From Sulfitobacter sp. (GTDB lineage: Bacteria; Pseudomonadota; Alphaproteobacteria; Rhodobacterales; Rhodobacteraceae): a stretch of DNA of 64,000 nt. The stretch lies in NCBI GenBank assembly GCA_017854855.1, contig JAFMGZ010000011.1:18544-82543 (forward strand), given 5' to 3'. Position numbers and translations under genes: made by a program. Positions within the stretch are counted from its first letter, which is position 1. The number at the start of each line of letters is the position of its first letter. Under the pieces are notes generated by a model that was given only the letters and a program-made list of their open reading frames with translations, had not been told where the DNA came from and searched no databases. This document shows positions 8,212 through 17,011 of this stretch, piece after piece.

Positions 8212-8237
8212 GTGGACGGGGCCAACGCCCTGTCCAC
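8212..8237 (+). other. Hairpin in the atpE-atpF' spacer
   Basis: GTGGACGGGG (8212-8221) pairs with CCCTGTCCAC (8228-8237): ten base pairs with one G-U wobble and a six-base loop. There is no T-run, so it is not a classical terminator. Its position after the subunit c gene suggests mRNA stabilisation or partial attenuation to raise subunit c output; that role is inferred from atp operons in general. Confidence 0.6.
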
Positions 8238-8269
8238 ATGTAGGCCCCCGTTTCCAAGGAGAAGCCGAT

Positions 8270-8800
8270 ATGGCAACTGAAACAAATAGCGCAGCAGAGG
8301 TGGTTTCGGCCCCCGGAATGCCACAGCTGGATTTTTCCACTTGGGGAAACCAGATTTTCTGGCTCGTGCTTGCGCTGATCGCGATTTACATGATCCTGTC
8401 CCGGGTCGCTCTGCCCCGCATCGGTGCGGTGCTGGCGGAACGTGCGGGTACTATTACAAATGATCTTTCTGCGGCAGAGGACCTGAAGGCCAAAGCGCTG
8501 GAAGCCGAAGACGCATACAACAAGGCGCTTGCCGATGCCCGTGCCGAAGCGCACCGCATTGTCGAAGAGGCCAAGTTGGAAATCAAGGCAGACCTCGACA
8601 TAGCGATTGCAAAAGCCGACACTGAGATTGCAGCGAAATCTGCAGAGTCAGAAAAAGCGATTGCTGAAATTCGCGCCTCCGCCATGGAAAACGTCAAGGT
8701 CGTCGCGAAAGACACCGCCAAGGAAATCGTTGCCGCCATGGGTGGCAAGGCTGACGCCAAAACGGTCACCGCGGCCGTCACAGCACGGATGAAAGGATAA
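8270..8800 (+). CDS. atpF2: F0F1 ATP synthase subunit b'
   Basis: A 176-residue stator subunit with one N-terminal membrane helix ([20 protein letters not shown], residues about 26-45) and a long charged coiled coil rich in Ala, Glu and Lys. Phototroph-related alphaproteobacteria have a b/b' heterodimer instead of a b homodimer; this copy has the b'-type leader before the helix. AAGGAG lies eight bases before the ATG. The b gene follows after three bases. Confidence 0.94.
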   Translation: MATETNSAAEVVSAPGMPQLDFSTWGNQIFWLVLALIAIYMILSRVALPRIGAVLAERAGTITNDLSAAEDLKAKALEAEDAYNKALADARAEAHRIVEEAKLEIKADLDIAIAKADTEIAAKSAESEKAIAEIRASAMENVKVVAKDTAKEIVAAMGGKADAKTVTAAVTARMKG

Positions 8801-8803
8801 GCC

Positions 8804-9364
8804 ATGCGTTTGACCCTTACAGCCGCGCTGACCGCCGGATTCGCGACACCAGCCCTGGCAGCAAAAGGCCCGTTCTTTTCGCTTGGTAACACTGACTTTG
8901 TGGTTTTGCTGGCGTTTATCCTGTTCATCGCAGTCCTGTACTATTTCAAGGTACCGGGCCTGATTGGCGGGATGTTGGACAAACGTGCCACAGACATCAA
9001 AGCCGAGCTGGATGAAGCACGCAAACTGCGCGAAGAAGCACAGACTTTGCTGGCCTCTTACGAGCGCAAGCAAAAAGAAGTGCAGGAGCAGGCAGACCGT
9101 ATTGTCGCCGCTGCCAAGGAAGAGGCGGGTGCCGCCGCTGATCAGGCAAAGGTTGATCTGGAAAAATCCGTTGCGCGCCGTCTGGCCGCCGCTGAAGATC
9201 AGATCGGTTCTGCAGAATCCGCAGCTATCAAAGCCGTGCGTGATGAGGCCGTTACCATTGCCATCGCCGCCGCACGTGATGTGATCGCAAAGCAGATGAC
9301 CGCCGCAGACGGCAACAGCCTGATCGATGATGCGATTTCGCAGGTCGAAACCAAGCTTCACTAA
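8804..9364 (+). CDS. atpF: F0F1 ATP synthase subunit b
   Basis: A 186-residue stator subunit. A cleavable-looking or extra N-terminal hydrophobic stretch (LTLTAALTAGFATPALAAKG) precedes the membrane helix FVVLLAFILFIAVLYYFKVP, then a long coiled coil. Alphaproteobacterial b subunits often show this alanine-rich leader. It is the last gene of the operon and is followed directly by a rho-independent terminator at 9389. Confidence 0.94.
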   Translation: MRLTLTAALTAGFATPALAAKGPFFSLGNTDFVVLLAFILFIAVLYYFKVPGLIGGMLDKRATDIKAELDEARKLREEAQTLLASYERKQKEVQEQADRIVAAAKEEAGAAADQAKVDLEKSVARRLAAAEDQIGSAESAAIKAVRDEAVTIAIAAARDVIAKQMTAADGNSLIDDAISQVETKLH

Positions 9365-9388
9365 GCTAGGTGCAGACACAAGTTTTTG

Positions 9389-9420
9389 AAAAAGCCCTGA
9401 CATCTTGTCGGGGCTTTTTT
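9389..9420 (+). terminator. Rho-independent terminator of the atp operon
   Basis: An A-rich left arm plus GCCCTGACA pairs with TGTCGGGGC around a short loop, followed by TTTTTT, 25 bases after the atpF stop. The A and T runs make it potentially bidirectional, so it may also end transcripts from the minus-strand GntR gene. Confidence 0.88.
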
Positions 9421-9554
9421 GTTTGATCTACGCGGTGACCATGGCGGGCATCTGGGATGCACCGGGCGGTTGCGGAAAACCCTGACACTGCGGGATATCC
9501 ACGATCTGAACACCTCAGCTTAGACATGATGCCTCAGTTGGTGCGAGAAACGCG

Positions 9555-10322
9555 TTATTGTTCGGTCTCATGTTGCAGACGCTGGCGCGCGATGTCTTCG
9601 TTCCGCTCTGCCTTGCGCTGATCGGTTAGGGACGATTCCACAAAATTCAGATGTGCCTCAATGGCTGCGCGGGCCTGATCTGGGTCGCGGGCCTGTAGCG
9701 CGTCGTTGATCGCGCGATGCTGGTCCAACAGCGCGGCCCGGCTTGTGCGCTGTTTGAACATGATCTGCCGGTTGTAAAACACCCCGCCGCGCAGCAATTC
9801 GTACATAGAGCGCATCATATGCAGCATCACGACGTTATGGCTCGCCTCGATGATGGCCATATGAAACTGCGCGTCCAGCTGCGCCTCTTCTTCGGCGTTC
9901 CGCTTGGCATGTGCGGCTTCCATCTTGTCGAAAACGGTCTGAACCACGGCAAGATCGGTGTCCGAGGCATATTTCGCGGCACGCTCAATCGCCAATGCCT
10001 CCATGTCGCGGCGGAAAGACAGATAGTCGAACACGGCTTCGTCATGTCGCGCAAAAAGCTCCAGCAGTGCAGGGGCAAAAGCACTGCCCAGCACATCTGC
10101 CACGTAGACACCTGCGCCGGGTTTCGCGCTCAGCAGCCCCTGTTCCTGCAACAAGGAGATCGCTTCGCGCAGGGATGGGCGCGACACTTCCAGACGCTCT
10201 GCCAGCTCTCGTTCAGAAGGCAGGCGTTCGCCGGGGCGCAGAATGCCGCGCAGGATCAATTGCTCGATCTGCCGCACGACAGCCATTGACAGTTTTTCCG
10301 GTGTGACAGGTTGGAACGGCAT
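9555..10322 (-). CDS. GntR family regulator, FadR/PdhR subfamily (FCD domain)
   Basis: A 255-residue regulator with an N-terminal winged helix (PGERLPSERELAERLEVSRPSLREAISLLQEQGLL, residues 30-65) and an all-helical FCD effector domain whose metal-ligand residues lie in FRRDMEALAIERAA and AQFHMAIIEASHN. FCD regulators respond to carboxylic acids such as pyruvate or lactate; the similarity to PdhR is a family-level guess. A TTGGT/ACCAA inverted repeat lies just upstream at 10336, pointing to autoregulation. No obvious target gene is adjacent. Confidence 0.9.
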   Translation of the reverse strand: MPFQPVTPEKLSMAVVRQIEQLILRGILRPGERLPSERELAERLEVSRPSLREAISLLQEQGLLSAKPGAGVYVADVLGSAFAPALLELFARHDEAVFDYLSFRRDMEALAIERAAKYASDTDLAVVQTVFDKMEAAHAKRNAEEEAQLDAQFHMAIIEASHNVVMLHMMRSMYELLRGGVFYNRQIMFKQRTSRAALLDQHRAINDALQARDPDQARAAIEAHLNFVESSLTDQRKAERNEDIARQRLQHETEQ

Positions 10323-10335
10323 CGCTTATCCTCAG

Positions 10336-10465
10336 ATTGGTTAGAACATATGACCAAAATCGGGCGCAGGCAATGGTTGTAGGGGGCGGCCAAATGCTTT
10401 GTAGCCAAAGAGATCTGGCCCTTCGGCCATGGCGATCCTGACGAAATTATCGGTTTCTTAACCAA
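10336..10465. promoter_or_regulatory. Candidate GntR operators
   Basis: Two inverted-repeat candidates of the FadR/PdhR kind (TGGT...ACCA). ATTGGT at 10336-10341 faces ACCAAA at 10353-10358 with an 11-base gap. CGGTTTCTTAACCAA at 10451-10465 is a tighter GGTT-N4-AACC site. The first sits 14 bases before the GntR start and the second 20 bases before the lipoprotein gene. Spacing of the first is longer than the usual PdhR site. Confidence 0.4.
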
Positions 10466-10484
10466 CCTGTTCAAACGTCACGGG

Positions 10485-10889
10485 ATGAACCGGATCAGCC
10501 CCCTTCTGTTTGCCGCACTGGTGTCGGCCTGCAACACGCCGCACCCCGATTTCCGGGGCCGTCCCGCGACCCATGTCATGGTTGAGGGTTCCGTCTTTGC
10601 GGTGCGTATTCGCGGGCTGCGGGCAGAGGCGATACGGATCAATCCGCAATACGCCCCCCGCTTTGGCCCCATCCGACGGCGCGCCGCCCTTGCAATGCAG
10701 CAGGTCAGCGGCTGCAAGGTCGCATCCGTATCTGGCGATCAGGCGCAGGCCTTTGGCCGTCTGGATTGCGGCTCCGGTCCACCGCCAAAACGGCGAAATG
10801 CCATTGATGTTGACTGTGTCCCGATCCGCGGCAGCGAAATCCCCGAGATCGGGCAGCTGCGGATAGAATTGGATTGTTCGCCAGCGTAA
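10485..10889 (+). CDS. Small putative lipoprotein of unknown function
   Basis: A 134-residue protein with a short signal peptide ending in the lipobox LVSAC (Cys16), so probably anchored to a membrane. The rest is basic, with four more cysteines (in SGCKV, LDCGSG, VDCVP and LDCSP) that could form two disulfides in the periplasm. No family was recognised. No good binding site precedes the ATG. It lies between the GntR gene and smc. Confidence 0.7.
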   Translation: MNRISPLLFAALVSACNTPHPDFRGRPATHVMVEGSVFAVRIRGLRAEAIRINPQYAPRFGPIRRRAALAMQQVSGCKVASVSGDQAQAFGRLDCGSGPPPKRRNAIDVDCVPIRGSEIPEIGQLRIELDCSPA

Positions 10890-10911
10890 TTCCGCCCGAA
10901 ACGCAATATCT

Positions 10912-10920
10912 TGTGGATAA
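10912..10920 (-). promoter_or_regulatory. DnaA box
   Basis: TGTGGATAA, the exact complement of the consensus DnaA box TTATCCACA, lies about 100 bases before smc. It is a single site in non-coding DNA; one 9-mer can arise by chance. Confidence 0.4.
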
Positions 10921-10954
10921 CATCCCTCAAAACCACCTCACTTGGGGCCGTTGC

Positions 10955-10983
10955 TTGACAGGATGGGGGGCTGCACGCATTTT
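10955..10983 (+). promoter_or_regulatory. Candidate sigma70 promoter of smc
   Basis: A perfect -35 hexamer TTGACA (10955-10960) is followed after 17 bases by CATTTT, or slightly later by TTCTAT, as the -10 element. Transcription would begin about 25 bases before the smc GTG at 11019. Confidence 0.45.
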
Positions 10984-11018
10984 CTATCTACGCAGGAATC
11001 ATAGGAGCGCCTTGTAAG

Positions 11019-14000
11019 GTGCGGTTTTCAAAACTCAGACTGACCGGGTTCAAAAGCTTTGTTGACCCGACTGACCTGATCATCGCCGATGGTCTGACCG
11101 GTGTTGTCGGGCCCAATGGCTGTGGCAAATCGAACCTGCTTGAGGCCTTGCGCTGGGTGATGGGGGAAAACCGGCCAACCGCCATGCGTGGTGGCGGGAT
11201 GGAAGATGTGATCTTTGCCGGGGCCGCCACCCGGCCCGCGCGCAACTTTGCCGAAGTGGCGCTGCATATTGATAACTCAGAACGGCTGGCCCCGGCGGGG
11301 TTCAACGACACTGACACGCTAGAGATCGTTCGGCGCATCACCCGCGATGTTGGTAGCGCCTACAAGGCAGCTGGCAAGGATGTTCGGGCGCGGGATGTGC
11401 AGATGCTTTTCGCCGATGCCTCCACTGGGGCGCATAGCCCCGCGCTGGTGCGTCAGGGCCAGATTTCAGAACTGATCAACGCCAAGCCAAAGAACCGCCG
11501 CCGCATCTTGGAAGAAGCGGCAGGCATTTCGGGGCTGTATCAGCGCCGTCATGAGGCAGAGTTGAAGCTGAACAGCGCCGAAGCCAATCTGGCCCGCGTC
11601 GATGACGTGATTGAGCAGCTTGCTGCACAATTGGCACAGTTGGCCCGACAGGCCCGACAGGCCGCACGCTACCGCGAGATCGGCGATCAGCTGCGCCGCA
11701 GTGAGGGCATGTTGCTGTATCGCCGCTGGCGCGAGGCGGATGACGCCCGCGCTGCAGCCGATGAAGAGCTGCGCCAGCGGGTGACAGCTGCGGCCAAGGC
11801 GCAGAGCATCGTCCAGCAATCGGCAAAACTGCGTCAGGCGGCAGAGGAAGCCTTGCCGCCCCTGCGCGAGGAAGAGGCGATTGCCGCCGCGGTTCTACAG
11901 CGCCTTTCAGTCCAGCGCGATGCGCTGACCGAGCAGGAAGAGCGCGCCCAGCAGATGATTGACACCTTGACCAATCGTATCGCCCAGCTGGGACGCGATA
12001 TCGAACGTGAGGGTGGCCTGAACCGCGATGCGGGCGACACGATCGCGCGGCTGGAGTGGGAAGCAAAAGAGCTGGCCAAGGCAGGAGAAGGGCACCCCCA
12101 GGCGCTTGAAGCGGCGGCAGAGGCCGCCCGCGAAGCCGCAACGGTCCTGCAAAGCCGCGAGGCCGATCTGTCACAACAGACCGAAGATGTCGCGCGTCTG
12201 GCCGCCCGCCACGGTTCAGCCGAGCGGTTGCTGCAAGACAGCCGAAAAACGCAAAGCAAATCCGAGGCAGAAGCGATCAAGGCCCAGGAAGCCGTCGCCC
12301 AAAGCCGCATGGCGCTGCAGAAAGCCGCGCAGGATTTTGAGACTGCCAAGATCGCTGAGACCCAAGCCGTCACCTTGGCCGCCGAAGCAGATGCAGCCCT
12401 GATCGAGGCCGAAGAGATGCGGGCCGAGACGCAAGGCCGCGAGGCGGATGCGCGGGCAGAACGCTCTGAAGCGGAGGGCGAGATGAACGCGCTGCGTGCA
12501 GAGGTGGGTGCGCTGGCCAAGCTGGTGGAACGGGATACGGCAGAGGGCGGCCAGATCCTGGACCGGCTTCAGGTGGAACATGGATTTGAAAAGGCCCTGG
12601 GTGCGGCCTTGGCCGATGACCTGCGCGCGCCCGAGGTAGAGGCAGAAGGCCCCTCTGGCTGGGCTGTGCTGCCGTCCTATGCGGACGATCAGAAATTGCC
12701 GGCGGGGGTAACCCCATTGTCGTTGCATGTGTCGGTTCCAGATGTGCTGTCCCGGCGCATGGGGCAGATCGGACTGGTGGATGCGGATGAGGGGCCGGCG
12801 CTGCAGGCAGCGTTGCTGCCCGGCCAGCGGCTGGTGTCACTGGAAGGCGATCTGTGGCGCTGGGACGGTTTTCGTGCCTGGGCCGAAGATGCACCATCAG
12901 CGGCAGCACTGCGCCTGCAGCAGCTTAACCGTCTTGAGGTGTTGAAACAGGCGTTGGAGCAAGCCAGCCAGCGCGCTGAAGGTGCGCGCGCGGCGCATGA
13001 AACCCTGACCCGGCGTCTGTCAGATCAGACCGAAGTGGACAAGCGCGCCCGCGAAGCGCGCCGCAACGCCGACCGCGCTGTGGCTGATGCCGGTCGCGCG
13101 CTCAGCCGGGTTGAAGCGGACCGGACCCTTGCCGAAGGCCGGCTTGAAAGCCTTGGCCTTGCCGTGAAACGTCACGAGGATGAGGCGATGGCCGCAAGGG
13201 CCAGCGTCTTGGAGGCTGAGCGGGCGTTGGCCGATCTTGGCGATCTGGAAGAAGCCCGCGCTGGCACAGAAGATCTGCGCATGACCGTTGAGGCCGCCCG
13301 GATCACCATGATGTCCCGTCGCTCTGCCCATGATGAATTGCGCCGCGAAGGGGAGGCGCGCACCAAGCGTTCGCAAGAAGTGACCAAGGAGATCAGCGGC
13401 TGGCGTCACCGGCTTGAGACCGCCGAGAAGCGCTGCGCCGAATTGGTTGAGCGCAAGGCCGCATCCGAAGCGGAGCTGAAAGAGGCAGGGGCCGCGCCTG
13501 CGGAAATTGCGGCCAAGCGGGATGAGTTGACCAATGCCATCGACACCGCAGAGGCGCGCAAGGCCCATGCATCTGACCGTTTGTCCGAAGCCGAAGGCAC
13601 GCAGCGTCAGGCCACATTGACCGAGCGTGAGGCAGAGCGAGAGGCGTCAGAGGCCCGCGAGGCCCGCGCCAGATCAGAGGCCCGCGCAGAAGCTGCCAAA
13701 GCGACCGTCGCCGCTGCGGCAGAACGGATTGCAGATGACAGTCAGCTCACGCCAAATCAATTACTGACGGCACTGGCCGTCAATCCGGACCAGATGCCGG
13801 CGGCAGATGTTCTGGACGCCGATGTGAACCGTCTCAAGCGCCAGCGCGACGCATTGGGCGCTGTCAATCTGCGGGCCGAAGAGGATGCCCGCGAAGTTCA
13901 GGAAGAACATGACAATCTCACCTCGGAGAAAGAGGATCTGGCAGAGGCGATCAAAACGCTGCGCTCTGGCATCGCCAGTCTGAACCGCGAGGGCCGCGAG

Positions 14001-14474
14001 CGGCTGTTGACGGCTTTCGAGCAGGTGAATTCGAATTTCTCAATGCTGTTTCGGCATCTGTTTGGCGGCGGCGAAGCCAGCCTTGTGATGGTCGAATCCG
14101 ATGATCCGCTGGAAGCCGGACTGGAAATCATGTGCCAGCCCCCCGGCAAGAAGCTGAGCACGCTGAGCCTGTTGTCGGGGGGGGAGCAGACCTTGACCGC
14201 GATGGCGCTGATCTTTGCGGTGTTCCTGGCCAATCCTGCGCCGATCTGCGTGTTGGACGAGGTGGACGCGCCGCTGGATGATGCCAATGTCACGCGCTTT
14301 TGCGATCTGTTGGATGAAATGTGCCGCCAGACGGACACACGTTTTCTGATCATCACGCACCATGCGGTGACGATGGCCCGAATGGACCGGTTGTTCGGCG
14401 TCACCATGGCAGAGCAAGGCGTGAGCCAGTTGGTTTCTGTGGATCTGAAAAAAGCGGAGACCCTGGTCGCCTGA
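11019..14474 (+). CDS. smc: Chromosome segregation protein SMC
   Basis: The 1151-residue structural-maintenance-of-chromosomes ATPase that, with ScpA and ScpB (not in this window), loops and compacts the chromosome. Walker A is GPNGCGKSN at residues 31-39. Two long coiled coils rich in Ala, Glu and Arg flank a hinge at about 510-640. The C-terminal head has the signature LLSGGEQ near 1052 and Walker B ICVLDEVDAPLDD. The start is GTG at 11019, after TAAGG; it puts the head domain exactly at the N-terminus. Confidence 0.97.
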   Translation: MRFSKLRLTGFKSFVDPTDLIIADGLTGVVGPNGCGKSNLLEALRWVMGENRPTAMRGGGMEDVIFAGAATRPARNFAEVALHIDNSERLAPAGFNDTDTLEIVRRITRDVGSAYKAAGKDVRARDVQMLFADASTGAHSPALVRQGQISELINAKPKNRRRILEEAAGISGLYQRRHEAELKLNSAEANLARVDDVIEQLAAQLAQLARQARQAARYREIGDQLRRSEGMLLYRRWREADDARAAADEELRQRVTAAAKAQSIVQQSAKLRQAAEEALPPLREEEAIAAAVLQRLSVQRDALTEQEERAQQMIDTLTNRIAQLGRDIEREGGLNRDAGDTIARLEWEAKELAKAGEGHPQALEAAAEAAREAATVLQSREADLSQQTEDVARLAARHGSAERLLQDSRKTQSKSEAEAIKAQEAVAQSRMALQKAAQDFETAKIAETQAVTLAAEADAALIEAEEMRAETQGREADARAERSEAEGEMNALRAEVGALAKLVERDTAEGGQILDRLQVEHGFEKALGAALADDLRAPEVEAEGPSGWAVLPSYADDQKLPAGVTPLSLHVSVPDVLSRRMGQIGLVDADEGPALQAALLPGQRLVSLEGDLWRWDGFRAWAEDAPSAAALRLQQLNRLEVLKQALEQASQRAEGARAAHETLTRRLSDQTEVDKRAREARRNADRAVADAGRALSRVEADRTLAEGRLESLGLAVKRHEDEAMAARASVLEAERALADLGDLEEARAGTEDLRMTVEAARITMMSRRSAHDELRREGEARTKRSQEVTKEISGWRHRLETAEKRCAELVERKAASEAELKEAGAAPAEIAAKRDELTNAIDTAEARKAHASDRLSEAEGTQRQATLTEREAEREASEAREARARSEARAEAAKATVAAAAERIADDSQLTPNQLLTALAVNPDQMPAADVLDADVNRLKRQRDALGAVNLRAEEDAREVQEEHDNLTSEKEDLAEAIKTLRSGIASLNREGRERLLTAFEQVNSNFSMLFRHLFGGGEASLVMVESDDPLEAGLEIMCQPPGKKLSTLSLLSGGEQTLTAMALIFAVFLANPAPICVLDEVDAPLDDANVTRFCDLLDEMCRQTDTRFLIITHHAVTMARMDRLFGVTMAEQGVSQLVSVDLKKAETLVA

Positions 14475-14504
14475 TCCGGCAGGCCCGCCAGTCCGTGCAA
14501 ATCA

Positions 14505-14900
14505 CTACTTCTTTTGCGGCTTTTCGATCGGCCCCCCGGCCTTTTCCCAGCTGCCAAATCCGTCCTTGAGATGCGCCGCGTCAAACCCCATGTCCTGCAA
14601 TGTTGCCACGGAAATGGCCGACCGCCAGCCAGAGGCGCAGTGAAAGACGAACTTTTTGTCCTGGGCAAAGACATCCTTGAAATAGGGGCTATCGGGATCA
14701 ACCCAGAATTCCAGCATGCCGCGCGGGCAGTGGAAACTGCCGGGGATGAAACCTGTCCGCTCACGTTCGCGCGGGTCGCGCAGATCAACGATCTGGACAG
14801 AGGGATCATTGACCATGGCAATCGCATCTGATGTCTCGATCTCTTCGATCCGCGCGCGGGCCTCGGTGACCATTTGGGCCGCAGTTTTTCTAAGCGCCAT
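14505..14900 (-). CDS. Rhodanese-like domain protein
   Basis: A 131-residue single rhodanese domain. It has VQIVDLRDPRERERTGFIPGS and the active-site loop FHCASGWRSA, where the cysteine would carry a persulfide. Typical functions are sulfur transfer or thiosulfate/cyanide detoxification; the partner is unknown. It is 14 bases downstream of the lytic transglycosylase gene, on the same strand. Confidence 0.9.
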   Translation of the reverse strand: MALRKTAAQMVTEARARIEEIETSDAIAMVNDPSVQIVDLRDPRERERTGFIPGSFHCPRGMLEFWVDPDSPYFKDVFAQDKKFVFHCASGWRSAISVATLQDMGFDAAHLKDGFGSWEKAGGPIEKPQKK

Positions 14901-14914
14901 GGGATGTCCTTTGG

Positions 14915-16087
14915 TTAAAGTTTCGAAAGAAGGTCGGGCGTGGGCCAGCCGTCGACTGCCATGCCCAATCGTGATTGTTCCACGCGCACAGCCGCCCGCG
15001 TACCTGAGCCCAGAATGCCGTCGATGCCACCCACGTCATGGCCGCGCGACTGCAACTTGGTTTGCAATGCTTTCATCTGATCACCATCTAGCCCGGTTTC
15101 CGGCGTGCCTGCGTCAAATATCTTTGCCCCTTGCAAACGGGTCGCGAAATAGGCTGCTGTCATCACATAGGTGAAACTTTGGTTCCACTCAAAATAGACC
15201 CGAAAATTGGGATAGGCGACAAAGGCTGGCCCCTTGCGACCTTGCGGCAGCAGAACAGAGGCCTGCAAATCCGCCGTCAACGGCCCGTTGCGGGGCATCA
15301 CGCCCAGGGCTGCCCATTCTGCTGCGGTCTTCGTGACCTCCAGGCCAGTTTGGGACCAATCGAATGTCTCCGGCAGGCTGACTTCCTGCAGCCATGGCTC
15401 GTTCGGTCTCCAGCCCAGATGTTGCAGCATCTTGGCCCCGGACATCAGCGCATCTGGGGCTGATGTCTTGAGGGAAACCTTGCCATCCCCGTCACCGTCC
15501 ACACCGTTTTCCAAGATGTCACGGGGCAGCATCTGGACCATGCCGATCTCACCGGCCCAGGCACCTGTTGTGCTGCGCGGATCAAACGCGCCCTTGGTGA
15601 ACAGCGTGACAGCGGCCAGCACCTGGGGGCGAAACAGGTCTGGCCGGCGGCAATCATGCGCAAGGGTGACAAGCGCGTTGGCGGTGTTGAAATCACCTTG
15701 AAACGTCCCGTAGTCGGTCTCAAACGCCCAAAAAGCCAAAAGCACCGCCCGGTTCACGCCAAATTCCTGTTCGATCTGTTCAAAGACCTTGTCATATTTC
15801 GTGCCATTGGCGCGGCCCCGGTTGATCCTGTCCTCAGAAATCAGACGGCGGGAAAATTCAACAAAGGGCAGTTGGAACACCCCCTGCCTGCGATCAGCGG
15901 CAATCACGGTCGGATCCTGTGTTATTCCCGCGAAAAAGCGGTCGGCCACGTCAGGGCTGTGGCCTTCGGCGATGGCATCAGCTTTCAGTCCTTGCACAAA
16001 ATCTGAGAACGAACCGCCGCATGCGGCCCAAGCGCTGTTGCCTGCACAGAACAGGGCCGTTGCCCCGATGATCAATAAGCGTTTCAT
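14915..16087 (-). CDS. Lytic murein transglycosylase with peptidoglycan-binding domain
   Basis: A 390-residue secreted enzyme with a signal peptide (LLIIGATALFCAGNSAWA), an SLT_2/MltB-type catalytic domain and a C-terminal PG_binding_1 domain (about 330-390, LQSRGHDVGGIDGILGSGTRAAV). The catalytic glutamate lies in AFWAFETDYG. It cleaves peptidoglycan to 1,6-anhydromuropeptides during wall turnover. An in-frame GTG exists six bases upstream, but GAGAGG is five bases before the ATG at 16087, which I prefer. cobD lies upstream on the same strand. Confidence 0.93.
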   Translation of the reverse strand: MKRLLIIGATALFCAGNSAWAACGGSFSDFVQGLKADAIAEGHSPDVADRFFAGITQDPTVIAADRRQGVFQLPFVEFSRRLISEDRINRGRANGTKYDKVFEQIEQEFGVNRAVLLAFWAFETDYGTFQGDFNTANALVTLAHDCRRPDLFRPQVLAAVTLFTKGAFDPRSTTGAWAGEIGMVQMLPRDILENGVDGDGDGKVSLKTSAPDALMSGAKMLQHLGWRPNEPWLQEVSLPETFDWSQTGLEVTKTAAEWAALGVMPRNGPLTADLQASVLLPQGRKGPAFVAYPNFRVYFEWNQSFTYVMTAAYFATRLQGAKIFDAGTPETGLDGDQMKALQTKLQSRGHDVGGIDGILGSGTRAAVRVEQSRLGMAVDGWPTPDLLSKL

Positions 16088-16096
16088 TTTCACCTC

Positions 16097-17011
16097 TCAA
16101 AGATGGAACAAGCCAAAGAGCAGCACGCCCCCCAGCATCAAGGCCCATGCCCGCCAGAGGCTGGCAATGGCAGCATCAATGGCGTTTGGGCCAATGCTGC
16201 GCGCGCCTGCCGGGTTGACCCAGGCAAATTCCTGCATCACGCCATCATAGGCGCGCGGCCCGGACAGCGCCACTTTGATGGCTCTTGCCATGGCGGCCTC
16301 GGGCCAGCCGGCGTTAGGGGATCGGTGCAGGCCCGCGTCATGGACAATGGCAGGCCAATCGCGCATGACCCCGCCGGACAGCGCGATCAGAACCCCCGTC
16401 AGCCGCGCGGGCAGCCAGTTCAGCAGATCATCCAGACGGGCGGCTGCCCAACCAAACTGCTCATGTCTTGGTGTGCGGTAACCGATCATGCTGTCGGCCG
16501 TGTTGATGGCCTTGTAGATGAGCAAACCGGGCAGCCCGCCGATCAGGAACCAAAGGGCGGGGGCAATCACCCCATCGCTCAGGTTTTCCGCCGCACTTTC
16601 GATTGCCGCGCGGGCCACGGCGGGCTCTGACATCTGGGTTGTGTCGCGGCTGACGATCATGGAGACGGACCGGCGTCCCTGGGCCAGCGACAGGCGCAGT
16701 CCCGCGGCCACCGCCCTGACATGCTGGACCAGGGAACGCTGTGCCAACAGGATTGCCGCTACCACGATTTCGACGATTGGCCCAAACAGGCTGAGTATTG
16801 TGCCGACCGCAGCCCCCAAAAGCACAAGACCTAGCACCAAGGCGCAGCCTTTTGCCTTGCGCAGGCTGCCCCTGTTCAAGGTCCTGTCGCACCAGCCGAT
16901 CAACCGCCCCGTCAGCACCGCAGGATGTGGCAGCCTGCGCCACAGCCATTCAGGCTCTCCCAATGCCGCATCCAACAACAAGGCGGCGGTCAGGATCAGG
17001 GCCGTATTCAT
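16097..17011 (-). CDS. cobD: Adenosylcobinamide-phosphate synthase CobD/CbiB
   Basis: A 304-residue membrane protein of coenzyme B12 synthesis that joins adenosylcobyric acid to (R)-1-aminopropan-2-ol phosphate. Family landmarks are [29 protein letters not shown] at the N-terminus, [32 protein letters not shown], and [26 protein letters not shown]. The frame is open further upstream, but the ATG at 17011 overlaps the cobC stop by four bases and gives the normal family start. It acts with the adjacent cobC product. Confidence 0.95.
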   Translation of the reverse strand: MNTALILTAALLLDAALGEPEWLWRRLPHPAVLTGRLIGWCDRTLNRGSLRKAKGCALVLGLVLLGAAVGTILSLFGPIVEIVVAAILLAQRSLVQHVRAVAAGLRLSLAQGRRSVSMIVSRDTTQMSEPAVARAAIESAAENLSDGVIAPALWFLIGGLPGLLIYKAINTADSMIGYRTPRHEQFGWAAARLDDLLNWLPARLTGVLIALSGGVMRDWPAIVHDAGLHRSPNAGWPEAAMARAIKVALSGPRAYDGVMQEFAWVNPAGARSIGPNAIDAAIASLWRAWALMLGGVLLFGLFHL

